Below, piece by piece: positions 7,857-16,035 of a stretch of 33,179 nt of DNA; the stretch's first letter is position 1, and each line of letters starts with the position of its first letter. The DNA is from Dokdonella_A sp966248875 (lineage in GTDB: Bacteria; Pseudomonadota; Gammaproteobacteria; Xanthomonadales; Rhodanobacteraceae), in the NCBI GenBank assembly GCA_966248875.1, contig CBINBI010000034.1:1-33179 (forward strand), read 5' to 3'. The notes under the pieces were generated by a model. That model did no database searches and was not told the origin of the DNA. It saw nothing but the letters and a program-made list of their open reading frames with translations. The position numbers and the translations under genes are program-made.

Positions 7857-9149
7857 TCACAGTCGATCATCCACCTTCTCGCGCGGCAGCGCGTGCTTGA
7901 CGTCGAACACGACGCAGGCCGGCTTGCCGAGGGCGCGGATGCCGTCGGCGCCGAGTTCGGCGAACTGACGGTGGCAGACCGCGAGCACGATCGCGTCGTA
8001 CTTGCCGGGCTCGAGGCGGTCGACGAGGTCGAGGCCGTATTCGTGCCGCGCCTCCTCGGCGCTGACCCAAGGATCGTAGACGTCGACGTTGGCGTGATAG
8101 CTCTTGAACTCGGCGATCACGTCGACGACGCGCGTGTTGCGCAGGTCCGGGCAGTTCTCCTTGAACGCGAGGCCGAGCACGAGGATGTTCGCGCCGACCG
8201 CCGGTATGCGCCGCTGCGTCATCAATTTGATCACGCGCTGCGCGACGTGTTCGCCCATGCCGTCGTTGATGCGGCGGCCGGACAGGATCACCTCCGGGTG
8301 GTAGCCGATCTGCTGCGCCTTGTGGGTCAGGTAATACGGGTCGACGCCGATGCAGTGGCCGCCGACGAGACCCGGACGGAACGGCAGGAAGTTCCATTTC
8401 GTGCCGGCCGCGGCGAGCACCTCGGCCGTGTCGATGCCCAGGCGATGGAAGATCAGCGCGAGCTCGTTGATCAGCGCGATGTTGAGGTCGCGCTGCGTGT
8501 TCTCGATGACCTTGGCCGCCTCGGCGACGCGGATGCTCGACGCCTTGTGCGTGCCGGCGGTCACGACGCGGCGGTACAGCGCGTCGACGAAATCCGCCGC
8601 TTCCGGTGTCGAGCCAGAAGTCACCTTGGTGATCGTCTCGAGCCGGTGCTGCCTGTCGCCGGGATTGATGCGCTCGGGGCTGTAGCCGGCGTAGAAATCG
8701 ACGTTGTACTTGAGGCCTGATTCGCGCTCGATGATCGGCACGCAGACTTCCTCGGTCGCGCCGGGATAGACCGTCGACTCGAAAATCGCGACGCCGCCGC
8801 GGCGGATCGCCTTGCCGACCGTGCGGCTGGCCGATTCGAGCGGCGAGAGGTCCGGCCGCTTCGCGTCGTCGATCGGCGTCGGGACCGTGACGATGAAGAC
8901 GTTGCACTCGCGAAGATCGGCGGGGTCGTCGCTGACGCGAAGCTCGGTCGCGGACTTCAGCTCCTCGGGCGAGGTTTCCAGCGTGTGATCGCGGTGTTGC
9001 TTGAGCTCCGCGACGCGCGACTTGTTGATGTCGAAGCCCAGCGTCGGCAGCGTGCGTCCGAAGCCCACCGCGAGCGGCAGGCCGACGTAGCCGAGACCGA
9101 TGACGGCAACGCGCGTTTCATCCGCGCGGGGCAGGGCAGCAGCATCCAT
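7857..9149 (-). CDS. tviB: UDP-N-acetylhexosamine 6-dehydrogenase (TviB/VipA type)
   Basis: 430 residues of the UDP-glucose/GDP-mannose dehydrogenase superfamily. The N-terminal NAD domain has VIGLGYVGLPLA (about 16-27). The central catalytic region holds ESTVYPGATEEV and YSPERINPGD, and the active-site cysteine lies in GGHCIGVDPYYL. The C-terminal domain contains LGLAFKENCPDLRNT. Overall sequence matches the Vi-polysaccharide VipA/TviB group, which oxidises UDP-GlcNAc or UDP-GalNAc to the uronic acid in two NAD-dependent steps via a thiohemiacetal on Cys. GGAG lies 7 nt upstream of the ATG. It is the first gene of the minus-strand polysaccharide block and is divergent from the amidohydrolase at 9287. 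The paired 4-epimerase is next. Confidence 0.9.
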   Translation of the reverse strand: MDAAALPRADETRVAVIGLGYVGLPLAVGFGRTLPTLGFDINKSRVAELKQHRDHTLETSPEELKSATELRVSDDPADLRECNVFIVTVPTPIDDAKRPDLSPLESASRTVGKAIRRGGVAIFESTVYPGATEEVCVPIIERESGLKYNVDFYAGYSPERINPGDRQHRLETITKVTSGSTPEAADFVDALYRRVVTAGTHKASSIRVAEAAKVIENTQRDLNIALINELALIFHRLGIDTAEVLAAAGTKWNFLPFRPGLVGGHCIGVDPYYLTHKAQQIGYHPEVILSGRRINDGMGEHVAQRVIKLMTQRRIPAVGANILVLGLAFKENCPDLRNTRVVDVIAEFKSYHANVDVYDPWVSAEEARHEYGLDLVDRLEPGKYDAIVLAVCHRQFAELGADGIRALGKPACVVFDVKHALPREKVDDRL

Positions 9150-9286
9150 TCCGGAACTCCGGGTTTCGGCGGGGGCGCAGAGTCTAGCAAGAGCCCGTGC
9201 ACATCGAGTGGAAAAGCCGGCCTTCTGGCATAGGCGGCACGGTGGGGGCCATGCTTAGCTTCGCCGATCGAATCCCGGGAATCATC

Positions 9287-11281
9287 ATGCGCCGCCTGCT
9301 CGCACTCCTTTGCACTTCCATCGCCGCCAGCGCCGCCGCATCCGCGGCCGAGCGCACGGACCGGATCCTGATCCAGGGCATTTCCGCCGGCACGCAGACC
9401 GTCGTCGTGGAAGCCGACGGCCGCACGCGCGCGGAATACTCCTACAACGACCGCGGGCGCGGCGATCACATCGTCGCCACCTGGACACTGGATGCCGCCG
9501 GCATACCGGTCGAATACTCCGGCCGCGGCAACGACTACATGAAGGCCCCGGTCGAGGAGCATTTCACGCTCGCGGACGGCAAGGCGAGCTGGAAGAACCG
9601 CACGGAACAGGGTGAGAAAGCCGTCACGGCGCCCGCGTTCTACATCCCCGCCAATGCACCGCTGGACTATTTCGGCGTTCTGGCCCGCGCACTTCTCAAG
9701 GCGCCGAATCACACGCTGGCGCTGCTGCCGGCAGGCGAGGCGCGCATCGAACCGGTGGACGGCGTGCGCGTCGGCAGCGAGCGGATATTCGAGCTTTATC
9801 TCATCAACGGCCTCGATTTCCAGCCGAGCCCGATCTGGATTGGTCCGGACGGCGCGATGGCGAGCGTCTCGACCTGGGTATCCGTCGTGCCGAGCGGCAG
9901 CGAAGCCGACATTCCCGCGATGATGGCCGCGCAGGAGAAGCAGCGGAACGAGCGCTCCGCCCGGCTTGCGCGGGAGCTCGTGCACGTGCCGGAAGGCGAT
10001 CTCGTGATCCGTCACGCGCGGCTCTTCGATCCGCGAGATCTCTCGGTCAGCGAGAGCATGAGCGTGCTCGTGCGCGGCGAGCGCATCGTGCGCGTCGCGC
10101 CGGACGCGGCGCTCGAGGGCGTGTCGGCCGACGCCGAAATCCTCGACGCGCGCGGCCGCTTCCTGCTGCCCGGCCTCTGGGACAACCATCAGCACTTCAG
10201 CGAGCTCGACGGCCTGCTCGATCTCGCCAACGGCGTGACCAGCGCGCGCGACATGGCCAACGACACCGACGCGTTCCTCCAGCGCGTGGCGCGCTTCGAG
10301 GCCGGCACCGAGATCGGCCCGCGCGTGCTGAGGGCCGGCATCATCGACGGCACCGGCGAGCTGGCCGGTCCGACCAAGATGCGCGCCGACACGGCCGAGG
10401 ACGCGATCAAGCATGTCGACTGGTACGCCGACCACGGCTACGTGCAGATCAAGATCTACTCGTCGATCAAGCCCGAGCTCGTGCCGGTGATCGCCGATCG
10501 CGCGCACGCGCGCGGCCTGCGCGTCAGCGGCCATGTGCCGGCATTCATGTCGGCCCGGCAGTTCGTCGAGGCGGGCGCCGACGAGCTTCAACACATCAAC
10601 TTCATCGAGCTCAATTTCCTCTGGCCGAACGTGCAGGAGACGCGCAATCGCGACCGCTTCATCAAGGTCGCCGAGCACGCGCGCGAGTTCACGCCGGACA
10701 AGCCCGAGGTGCGCGAGTTCATCGCGTTCCTCAAGAAACACCACACCGTGCTCGATCCGACGATGGGCGCCTTCGAAGGCCTGTTCTCCGGCGATCCCGC
10801 CCTGCCGACGCCGGGTCTGGAATCGGTTGCACCGCGCTTTCCGCCGCAGATCCGCCGCGCGCTGCTCTCCGGTGCGCTCGAAGTGCCGAAGGGGCAGGAA
10901 GACGCGTATCGCGAAGCGTTCCCGGCGATGCTGAAGCTACTCAAGGCGCTGCACGACGCCGGAATCGCGATCATCCCCGGTACGGACGGCCTGGCCGGCT
11001 ACATGCTGCACCACGAGCTGGAGCTCTACGCGAAAGCAGGCATTCCGAATGCCGAGGTGCTGCGCATGGCGACGCTGACGTCGGCGGAGGTGATGGGCGT
11101 GGATCAGGACCGCGGCGTCATCGCCCCCGGCAAGCTCGCCGACATGGTGCTCGTCGACGGCGATCCGACGAGAAACATGGCGGATATCCGCAACGTGTCG
11201 ACGGTCCTCAAGGGCGGCCGCGTGTACGATCCGGCGGCGATCGAGAAGGCGCTCGGCATCGCGGCACGACCAGGAAAGTGA
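9287..11281 (+). CDS. Secreted amidohydrolase (imidazolonepropionase-like) with extra N-terminal domain
   Basis: 664 residues from the ATG at 9287; GGGA lies 7 nt upstream and the start gives a clean Sec signal (MRRLLALLCTSIAASAAASA). Residues about 25-230 form an uncharacterised domain that looks beta-rich and is reminiscent of DUF3108-like domains. Residues about 240-650 are a metal-dependent amidohydrolase. The metal-site candidates are the HxH motif His301/His303 (WDNHQHF), Lys389 (QIKIYS, a probable carboxylated lysine), His416 (SGHVPAF), His436 (LQHINF) and Asp567 (GTDGL). The closing beta-sandwich motif GVIAPGKLADMVLVDGDP is also typical. Secreted members act on peptides or cyclic amides, but the substrate here is unknown. 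It is divergent from the dehydrogenase gene and convergent with glmU, so it is probably transcribed alone. Confidence 0.87.
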   Translation: MRRLLALLCTSIAASAAASAAERTDRILIQGISAGTQTVVVEADGRTRAEYSYNDRGRGDHIVATWTLDAAGIPVEYSGRGNDYMKAPVEEHFTLADGKASWKNRTEQGEKAVTAPAFYIPANAPLDYFGVLARALLKAPNHTLALLPAGEARIEPVDGVRVGSERIFELYLINGLDFQPSPIWIGPDGAMASVSTWVSVVPSGSEADIPAMMAAQEKQRNERSARLARELVHVPEGDLVIRHARLFDPRDLSVSESMSVLVRGERIVRVAPDAALEGVSADAEILDARGRFLLPGLWDNHQHFSELDGLLDLANGVTSARDMANDTDAFLQRVARFEAGTEIGPRVLRAGIIDGTGELAGPTKMRADTAEDAIKHVDWYADHGYVQIKIYSSIKPELVPVIADRAHARGLRVSGHVPAFMSARQFVEAGADELQHINFIELNFLWPNVQETRNRDRFIKVAEHAREFTPDKPEVREFIAFLKKHHTVLDPTMGAFEGLFSGDPALPTPGLESVAPRFPPQIRRALLSGALEVPKGQEDAYREAFPAMLKLLKALHDAGIAIIPGTDGLAGYMLHHELELYAKAGIPNAEVLRMATLTSAEVMGVDQDRGVIAPGKLADMVLVDGDPTRNMADIRNVSTVLKGGRVYDPAAIEKALGIAARPGK

Positions 11282-11314
11282 CCGCGGCGGCCCGCATCCG
11301 GCAACCGCGGAGCT

Positions 11315-12685
11315 TCAGGCCGGCTTCTTCGGCCGCTGCCAGCCCGGGATCGTCGCCTGCTTCGCGCGCGCGAGGCTCAGCTCACCGGCCGGAGCTTCCT
11401 TGCTGATCACCGAGCCCGCGCCGATCGTAGCGTCCTTGCCGACGCGCACCGGCGCGATCAGCGAGGTGTTCGAGCCGATGAACGCGCCGTCGTCGATGAC
11501 GGTCGTGTGCTTGGCCGCGCCGTCGTAGTTGCACGTGATCGTGCCGGCGCCGATGTTGACGTCGGCGCCGACTTCGGCGTCGCCGATGTAGGAAAGGTGA
11601 TTCGCCTTCGCGTTCCTGCCGAAGTGCGCCTTCTTGGTCTCGACGAAGTTGCCGATGCGCGTGTCCGGCCCGAGCTCCGTACCGGGGCGAAGCCGCGCGA
11701 ACGGGCCGATGTCGCAGGGCCCGTGCGTGACCACGCCGTCGAGGTTGCAGTGCGAATGGACCACGGTGCCGGCCGCGAGCGTCGAGTTGCGGATGCGGCA
11801 GAACGGGCCGATGCGCACTTCGTCGCCGAGCTCGACCAGGCCTTCGAGGATCACGTCGATGTCGATCTCGACGTCGCGGCCGACGCGCACGTCGCCGCGG
11901 ACGTCGAAGCGCACCGGATCGGCGAAGCGCACGCCGGCAGCGGCCAGCGTCGTCGCGCGCAGGCGCTGATACAGGCGCTCGAGCGCGGCGAGCTGCCAGG
12001 CGTCATTCGCACCGAACACTTCCTGCGGATTGATGCACTGCGTCGCCTCGGCCGGCTCGCCCTCGTCGTTGGCCTGCGAGAAGATGTCGGTGAGATAGTA
12101 CTCGCCCTGCGCGTTGTCGGCCCTCAGATTGTTGAGCCACACGCGCAGCCGCCGCGCGTCGGCGGCGAGGATGCCGGAGTTGACCCAGCCGATCGTGCGC
12201 TGCTCGGGCGTGCAGTCCTTCTCCTCGACGATCGCACGCACGCGGCCGATGCCGTCGCGGATGACGCGACCGTAGCCGTACGGATTCTCGAGCTGCGTCA
12301 CCAGCGCCGCGAGCGGCGACTGCACGGCGAGCAGCTTGTTCAGCGTGTCGACGCGAATCAGCGGCACGTCGCCGTAGAGCACGAGCACGCGTGCGTCTTC
12401 CGGCACGCCCGCCATCGCGAGGCGCACCGCATGGCCGGTGCCGAGCTGCTCGGCCTGATGTACCCAGTTGAGGTCACCAAGATCGGTCAGCGTCGCGCGC
12501 ACCTGGTCGCCGAGGTGGCCGTAGACCAGGTGGATGCGCGCCGGCTGCAGCGCGCGGGCGGTGTCGAGCACATGCGCCAGCATCGGTCGGCCGGCGAGAG
12601 GCATCAGCACCTTCGGCTTGGACGACTTCATGCGCTTGCCCTCGCCGGCGGCGAGGACGATCACGTGCAGCGGGGCAGCAGGCAT
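11315..12685 (-). CDS. glmU: Bifunctional GlcN-1-P acetyltransferase / GlcNAc-1-P uridyltransferase
   Basis: 456 residues, the same length as E. coli GlmU. The N-terminal uridyltransferase has LAAGEGKRMKSSKPKVLMPLAG, LYGDVPLI and NPYGYGRVIRD. The C-terminal left-handed beta-helix acetyltransferase shows hexapeptide repeats (IGPFCRIRNSTLAAGTVV, NFVETKKAHFG, NHLSYIGDAEVGADVNIGAGTITCNYDG). It makes UDP-GlcNAc from glucosamine-1-phosphate in the cytoplasm, feeding peptidoglycan and lipopolysaccharide and, here, plausibly the TviB-type dehydrogenase of the polysaccharide locus. A GGAG sequence lies 9 nt upstream. In many gammaproteobacteria glmU follows the atp operon; here one cupin-like gene lies in between. 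Confidence 0.97.
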   Translation of the reverse strand: MPAAPLHVIVLAAGEGKRMKSSKPKVLMPLAGRPMLAHVLDTARALQPARIHLVYGHLGDQVRATLTDLGDLNWVHQAEQLGTGHAVRLAMAGVPEDARVLVLYGDVPLIRVDTLNKLLAVQSPLAALVTQLENPYGYGRVIRDGIGRVRAIVEEKDCTPEQRTIGWVNSGILAADARRLRVWLNNLRADNAQGEYYLTDIFSQANDEGEPAEATQCINPQEVFGANDAWQLAALERLYQRLRATTLAAAGVRFADPVRFDVRGDVRVGRDVEIDIDVILEGLVELGDEVRIGPFCRIRNSTLAAGTVVHSHCNLDGVVTHGPCDIGPFARLRPGTELGPDTRIGNFVETKKAHFGRNAKANHLSYIGDAEVGADVNIGAGTITCNYDGAAKHTTVIDDGAFIGSNTSLIAPVRVGKDATIGAGSVISKEAPAGELSLARAKQATIPGWQRPKKPA

Positions 12686-12711
12686 TCACGGGTCTCCGCT
12701 AGAAGTGCGCC

Positions 12712-12717
12712 ATTCTA
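12712..12717 (-). promoter_or_regulatory. Candidate -10 element for glmU
   Basis: The minus strand reads TAGAAT, one mismatch from TATAAT, 26 bp before the glmU start codon. The hexamer at the right distance for a -35 (TCAGAG) is poor, so this is a tentative call. Confidence 0.35.
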
Positions 12718-12787
12718 GGGCAAGTCGACGAGGGCTCTGATACGCGGGTGGCACTGCGGAGCGTCGCGGTCCGCATGCGCGGGCCGC

Positions 12788-13723
12788 TCAGCGTGCGGTG
12801 CGGGCCTCCTCGATCGAGCGCGCGATGCCGAAGGCGACCATGTGCGAGGCGTAATACGCGGCGGCAAAAGGCGCCTTGTACCACTTGTGCTGGCGCGGCG
12901 TGGCCTTGACGACCTCCCAGATCATGCGCGGCCAGACCGGCGCGCTCGCCGTGCTCAGCACGACCGCGATCGACGGCGTCAGTGCGCGCGTCGTGTGCCA
13001 CCAGCCCGGCGTGTTGTAGAACATCTCCCCGGGCTCGATGCAGAAGCGCAGCGGCTCGACCTTGGCGAACAGCGGATACTGCTCGAGATCGATGCCGCCC
13101 TCGACGGGCAGCTGCGAGAAGTTGTCGCCGCGCTCCTTCGGATAGAGGCGGGCGGTGTGGTCGGGCGGGTAGAGGACCCACTCCTTGCGGCCGTGCACCT
13201 GGGCGACGAACGTCTGCGTCCAGAGGTCGTCGTAATGGATGTACGGAAAGGTCGAGTACGCCCCGCCGATGTTGACCTCGATGCCGGTGATGTTGTGCAG
13301 CTTGTGGTCGGGCCGCTTCGGCAGCAGCGAGGGGCTTTCGAGCCAGTTCGGCTGCCAGCAGCACGGCGCGGGCTCGATGTCGCGCATCAGCTCCGGAAAA
13401 AGCCTAGGCACCGACATGCTGAACGCGTAGGAGCTCGGCCGCTCCGGCGTCGAGGCGAGCATCTCGTCGATCATCTCGCTGACGCGCCGCCCATTCTTCG
13501 GCAGCACCACGTCGCCGTAGCGCTGCCTGAAGAACTCGAGGCTCCAAGTCTTCACCGCGTTCCAGCGGGCGGCCGCGTCGGTGATGATGACCGGCCGCTT
13601 CGGCTTGACGTATTCCTCGATGAACGCCTCGTAGGAGAGATTCGAACGGCGATCGATCTGATCGTCGGCCGGCCCCTTGCGTGACGCGAGCCACGCGTCG
13701 TCCCAGATGCTTTGCCTGCTCAT
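12788..13723 (-). CDS. Cupin-like (JmjC/cupin_8) 2-oxoglutarate-Fe(II) oxygenase family protein
   Basis: 311 residues from the ATG at 13723; a longer reading to 13876 adds no conserved sequence. The protein matches cupin_8/JmjC proteins. YEAFIEEYVKPKRPVIITDAAARWNA is the typical N-terminal entry. The iron-binding triad appears as His163-x-Asp165 (YIHYDDLW) with His243 (PGWWHTT), and Lys180 in HGRKEWVLYPP is the expected 2-oxoglutarate-binding position. PGEMFYNTPGWWH is the second cupin strand pair. Bacterial members are thought to hydroxylate protein side chains, such as those of ribosomal proteins; the target here is unknown. It lies between the atp terminator and glmU on the same strand, with 102 bp before glmU. 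Confidence 0.85.
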   Translation of the reverse strand: MSRQSIWDDAWLASRKGPADDQIDRRSNLSYEAFIEEYVKPKRPVIITDAAARWNAVKTWSLEFFRQRYGDVVLPKNGRRVSEMIDEMLASTPERPSSYAFSMSVPRLFPELMRDIEPAPCCWQPNWLESPSLLPKRPDHKLHNITGIEVNIGGAYSTFPYIHYDDLWTQTFVAQVHGRKEWVLYPPDHTARLYPKERGDNFSQLPVEGGIDLEQYPLFAKVEPLRFCIEPGEMFYNTPGWWHTTRALTPSIAVVLSTASAPVWPRMIWEVVKATPRQHKWYKAPFAAAYYASHMVAFGIARSIEEARTAR

Positions 13724-13877
13724 AAGACTCGATCCCGCCTCGCGGCGCCGTGCGAGCGAGCCGCTGTTCTTCAGGACGTCCGGGAACCCCCGCATCGAGG
13801 ATACCGCAGGGCGCGGGTGGTGCAAGTCCGGTGCCTGCGGGCGCGCGTGATCCGCGTGATCTCCGAATCCCCGCACG

Positions 13878-13901
13878 AAAAAGCCGCCCGCAGGCGGCTT
13901 T
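13878..13901 (-). terminator. Intrinsic terminator of the atp operon
   Basis: On the minus strand, AAAGCCGCC-TGCG-GGCGGCTTTTT makes a 9-bp GC-rich stem with a 4-nt loop followed by a five-T run. It begins 24 nt after the atpC stop. This is a textbook rho-independent terminator closing the ATP synthase transcript and separating it from the cupin-like gene. Confidence 0.9.
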
Positions 13902-13924
13902 CGCGTCGTGTGTTCCGGCGGGCG

Positions 13925-14350
13925 TCAGTGTTTGAGCGCGCGGCGGAGACGCTCCAGCGCCTGGAGCTGCGCAACCGCCTGCGCGAGCTGCGCCTGCGCC
14001 TGCGCGATTTCGAGCGCATCGGTGCGATTGGCGAGCGCGCGCTCGGCTTCTTCCTTCGCCCTGCGCGCGGCTGCTTCGTCCAGATCCTTGGCGCGCAGCG
14101 CCGTGTCGGCGAGCACCGTGACGACGTTCGGCTGCACTTCGAGGATGCCGCCCGAGACGTAGAAGAACTGCTCCTCGCCGTTCGGCAGGTGCACGCGCAC
14201 CTGGCCGGGCTTGAGCCGCGTGATCAGCGCGGCGTGGCGCGGCGCGATGCCGAGCTCGCCCTCTTCGCCGGTGGCGACGACCAGTTGCGCCTCGCCGTGG
14301 AAGATTTCCTCTTCGGCGGAGACGATGTCGCAGCGGATGGTGTTGGCCAT
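13925..14350 (-). CDS. atpC: F1 ATP synthase epsilon subunit
   Basis: 141 residues with the epsilon beta-sandwich (IRCDIVSAEEEIFHGEA, GELGIAPRHAALITRLKPG, FFYVSGGILEVQPNVVTVLAD) followed by the two-helix C-terminal domain (AAARRAKEEAERALANR and onward). The subunit sits in the central rotor stalk of F1 with gamma and can inhibit ATP hydrolysis through its C-terminal helices. It is the last gene of the operon and is followed by the intrinsic terminator. A 102-bp gap with an inverted heptad repeat separates it from atpD. Confidence 0.97.
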   Translation of the reverse strand: MANTIRCDIVSAEEEIFHGEAQLVVATGEEGELGIAPRHAALITRLKPGQVRVHLPNGEEQFFYVSGGILEVQPNVVTVLADTALRAKDLDEAAARRAKEEAERALANRTDALEIAQAQAQLAQAVAQLQALERLRRALKH

Positions 14351-14371
14351 GTTCTTGGAAGCCTGTTGTCA

Positions 14372-14445
14372 AAAGGGCTGAGGGCTGAGGGCTGAGTTCT
14401 CGGAGCTTCGAGCTTCAGCCCTCAGCCCTTTGGCCCTCAGCCCTT
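14372..14445. repeat. Inverted heptad repeat (GGGCTGA type) between atpD and atpC
   Basis: The left arm (14372-14396) is three tandem GGGCTGA heptads. The right arm (14413-14445) is the reverse complement in two blocks (CAGCCCTCAGCCC, then GGCCCTCAGCCC). The loop itself holds a small AGCT-TCG-AGCT hairpin. It could fold into a long stem in the atp mRNA between the two cistrons. No U-tract follows it. Confidence 0.85.
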
Positions 14446-14452
14446 CTTCTCC

Positions 14453-15883
14453 TCAGGCCGCCTTCTTCTCCATCGCCTTGGCCTTCTCGAACGCCTCGTC
14501 GATGCCGCCGACCATGTAGAACGCCTGCTCGGGCAGGTGGTCGCACTCGCCGTCGACGATCATCTTGAAGCCGCGGATCGTCTCCTTGAGCGGGACGTAC
14601 TTGCCGGGCGAGCCGGTGAAGACTTCCGCGACGTGGAACGGCTGCGAGAAGAAGCGCTCGCACTTGCGCGCGCGGTAGACGGTCTGCTTGTCCTCCTCGG
14701 AGAGCTCGTCCATGCCGAGGATCGCGATGATGTCCTTGAGCTCCTTGTAACGCTGCAGCGTGCCCTGCACCTTGCGCGCGACTTCATAATGCTCGGCGCC
14801 GATGACGTTCGGATCGAGCTGACGCGAGGTGGAGTCGAGCGGGTCGACCGCCGGGTAGATGCCGAGCGCCGCGATGTTGCGCGAAAGCACGACGGTCGCG
14901 TCGAGGTGCGAGAACGTCGTCGCCGGCGAGGGGTCGGTCAGGTCGTCCGCGGGCACGTAGATCGCCTGCACCGACGTGATCGAGCCGGTCTTGGTCGATG
15001 TGATGCGCTCCTGCAGCACGCCCATCTCCTCGGCGAGCGTCGGCTGGTAGCCCACGGCCGACGGCATGCGCCCGAGCAGCGCGGACACCTCGGTGCCGGC
15101 CAGCGTGTAGCGGTAGATGTTGTCGACGAAGAAGAGCACGTCGCGGCCCTTGCCGGATTCATCCTTGTCGTCGCGGAAGTACTCGGCCATCGTGAGGCCG
15201 GTCAGCGCGACGCGCAGACGGTTGCCCGGCGGCTCGTTCATCTGGCCGTACACCATCGCGACCTTCGACTCCTTGAGGTTGTCGAGCTTGACGACACCGG
15301 CCTCGATCATCTCGTGGTAGAAGTCGTTGCCTTCGCGCGTGCGCTCGCCGACGCCGGCAAACACGGAGAGACCCGAGTGCTGCGTCGCGATGTTGTTGAT
15401 CAGCTCGAGCATGTTGACGGTCTTGCCGACACCGGCGCCGCCGAACAGGCCGATCTTGCCGCCCTTGGCGAACGGGCAGACGAGGTCGATGACCTTGATG
15501 CCGGTCTCGAGCAGCTCGTTCGCTGCGGCCTGCTCGTCGTACGACGGCGGCGCGCGGTGGATGACCCAGCGCTCCTTCTCGCCGATCGGGCCGCGCTCGT
15601 CGATGGGCGTGCCGAGCACGTCCATGATGCGGCCGAGCGTCGCCTCGCCGACCGGCACGGTGATGCCCTCGCCGGTGTTCTCGGCGACGAGGCCGCGCTT
15701 CAGGCCGTCGGTCGAGCCGAGCGCGATGGTGCGCACGATGCCGTCTCCGAGCTGCTGCTGCACCTCGAGCGTGATGTTGGTGTTCTTGACCTTGAGCGCG
15801 TCGTACACCTTCGGCACGGACTCGCGCGGGAACTCGACGTCGACGACGGCGCCGATGATCTGAACGACTTTGCCCTGGCTCAT
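14453..15883 (-). CDS. atpD: F1 ATP synthase beta subunit
   Basis: 476 residues, the catalytic subunit of F1. The Walker A P-loop GGAGVGKTV, the catalytic region GVGERTREGNDFYHEM with its glutamate, DVLFFVDNIYRYTLAGTEVSALLGRMPSAVGYQPTLAEEMG with the Walker B aspartate, and SRNIAALGIYPAVDPLDSTSR are all intact. ATP is made at the alpha-beta interfaces in the cytoplasm. Unusually, the gene upstream is not atpG directly: a lipoprotein gene and two inverted repeats lie between atpG and atpD. Confidence 0.99.
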   Translation of the reverse strand: MSQGKVVQIIGAVVDVEFPRESVPKVYDALKVKNTNITLEVQQQLGDGIVRTIALGSTDGLKRGLVAENTGEGITVPVGEATLGRIMDVLGTPIDERGPIGEKERWVIHRAPPSYDEQAAANELLETGIKVIDLVCPFAKGGKIGLFGGAGVGKTVNMLELINNIATQHSGLSVFAGVGERTREGNDFYHEMIEAGVVKLDNLKESKVAMVYGQMNEPPGNRLRVALTGLTMAEYFRDDKDESGKGRDVLFFVDNIYRYTLAGTEVSALLGRMPSAVGYQPTLAEEMGVLQERITSTKTGSITSVQAIYVPADDLTDPSPATTFSHLDATVVLSRNIAALGIYPAVDPLDSTSRQLDPNVIGAEHYEVARKVQGTLQRYKELKDIIAILGMDELSEEDKQTVYRARKCERFFSQPFHVAEVFTGSPGKYVPLKETIRGFKMIVDGECDHLPEQAFYMVGGIDEAFEKAKAMEKKAA

Positions 15884-15919
15884 TTGTGGAACTCCACTGA
15901 ATCTGCTGTGTTCGTATAT

Positions 15920-15978
15920 GGGAATCGGGAATAGGGAATCGCCGGTGCCGACATCGATTCTCTATTCCCGATTCCCCG
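15920..15978. repeat. Inverted heptad repeat (GGGAATC type) upstream of atpD
   Basis: The left arm (15920-15941) is GGGAATCGGGAATAGGGAAT-like. The right arm (15956-15978) is its near-perfect reverse complement (GATTCTCTATTCCCGATTCC), with a loop of about 14 nt. It belongs to the same heptad class as the elements at 7751 and 18978. It starts about 37 nt upstream of the atpD start codon. Confidence 0.87.
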
Positions 15979-15997
15979 TTTCGTTCTTCCTCACATC

Positions 15998-16028
15998 GCG
16001 AAAGGGGAGAAGGCTTCTCCCCTTTCGC
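15998..16028. terminator. Perfect 15-bp inverted repeat after the lipoprotein gene, terminator- or processing-like
   Basis: GCGAAAGGGGAGAAG is followed after one base by its exact reverse complement CTTCTCCCCTTTCGC. It starts 8 nt past the stop of the small lipoprotein gene and lies in the middle of the atp operon. There is no U-tract on the minus strand, so full termination before atpD is unlikely. It could stabilise 3' ends, mark a processing site or attenuate transcription. Confidence 0.6.
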
Positions 16029-16035
16029 TCAACGC

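Noticed and set aside
11282..11314. CCGCGG pair between the amidohydrolase and glmU as a terminator
   Set aside because: The six-base unit is itself palindromic, so the pairing is not specific, and there is no T-run.
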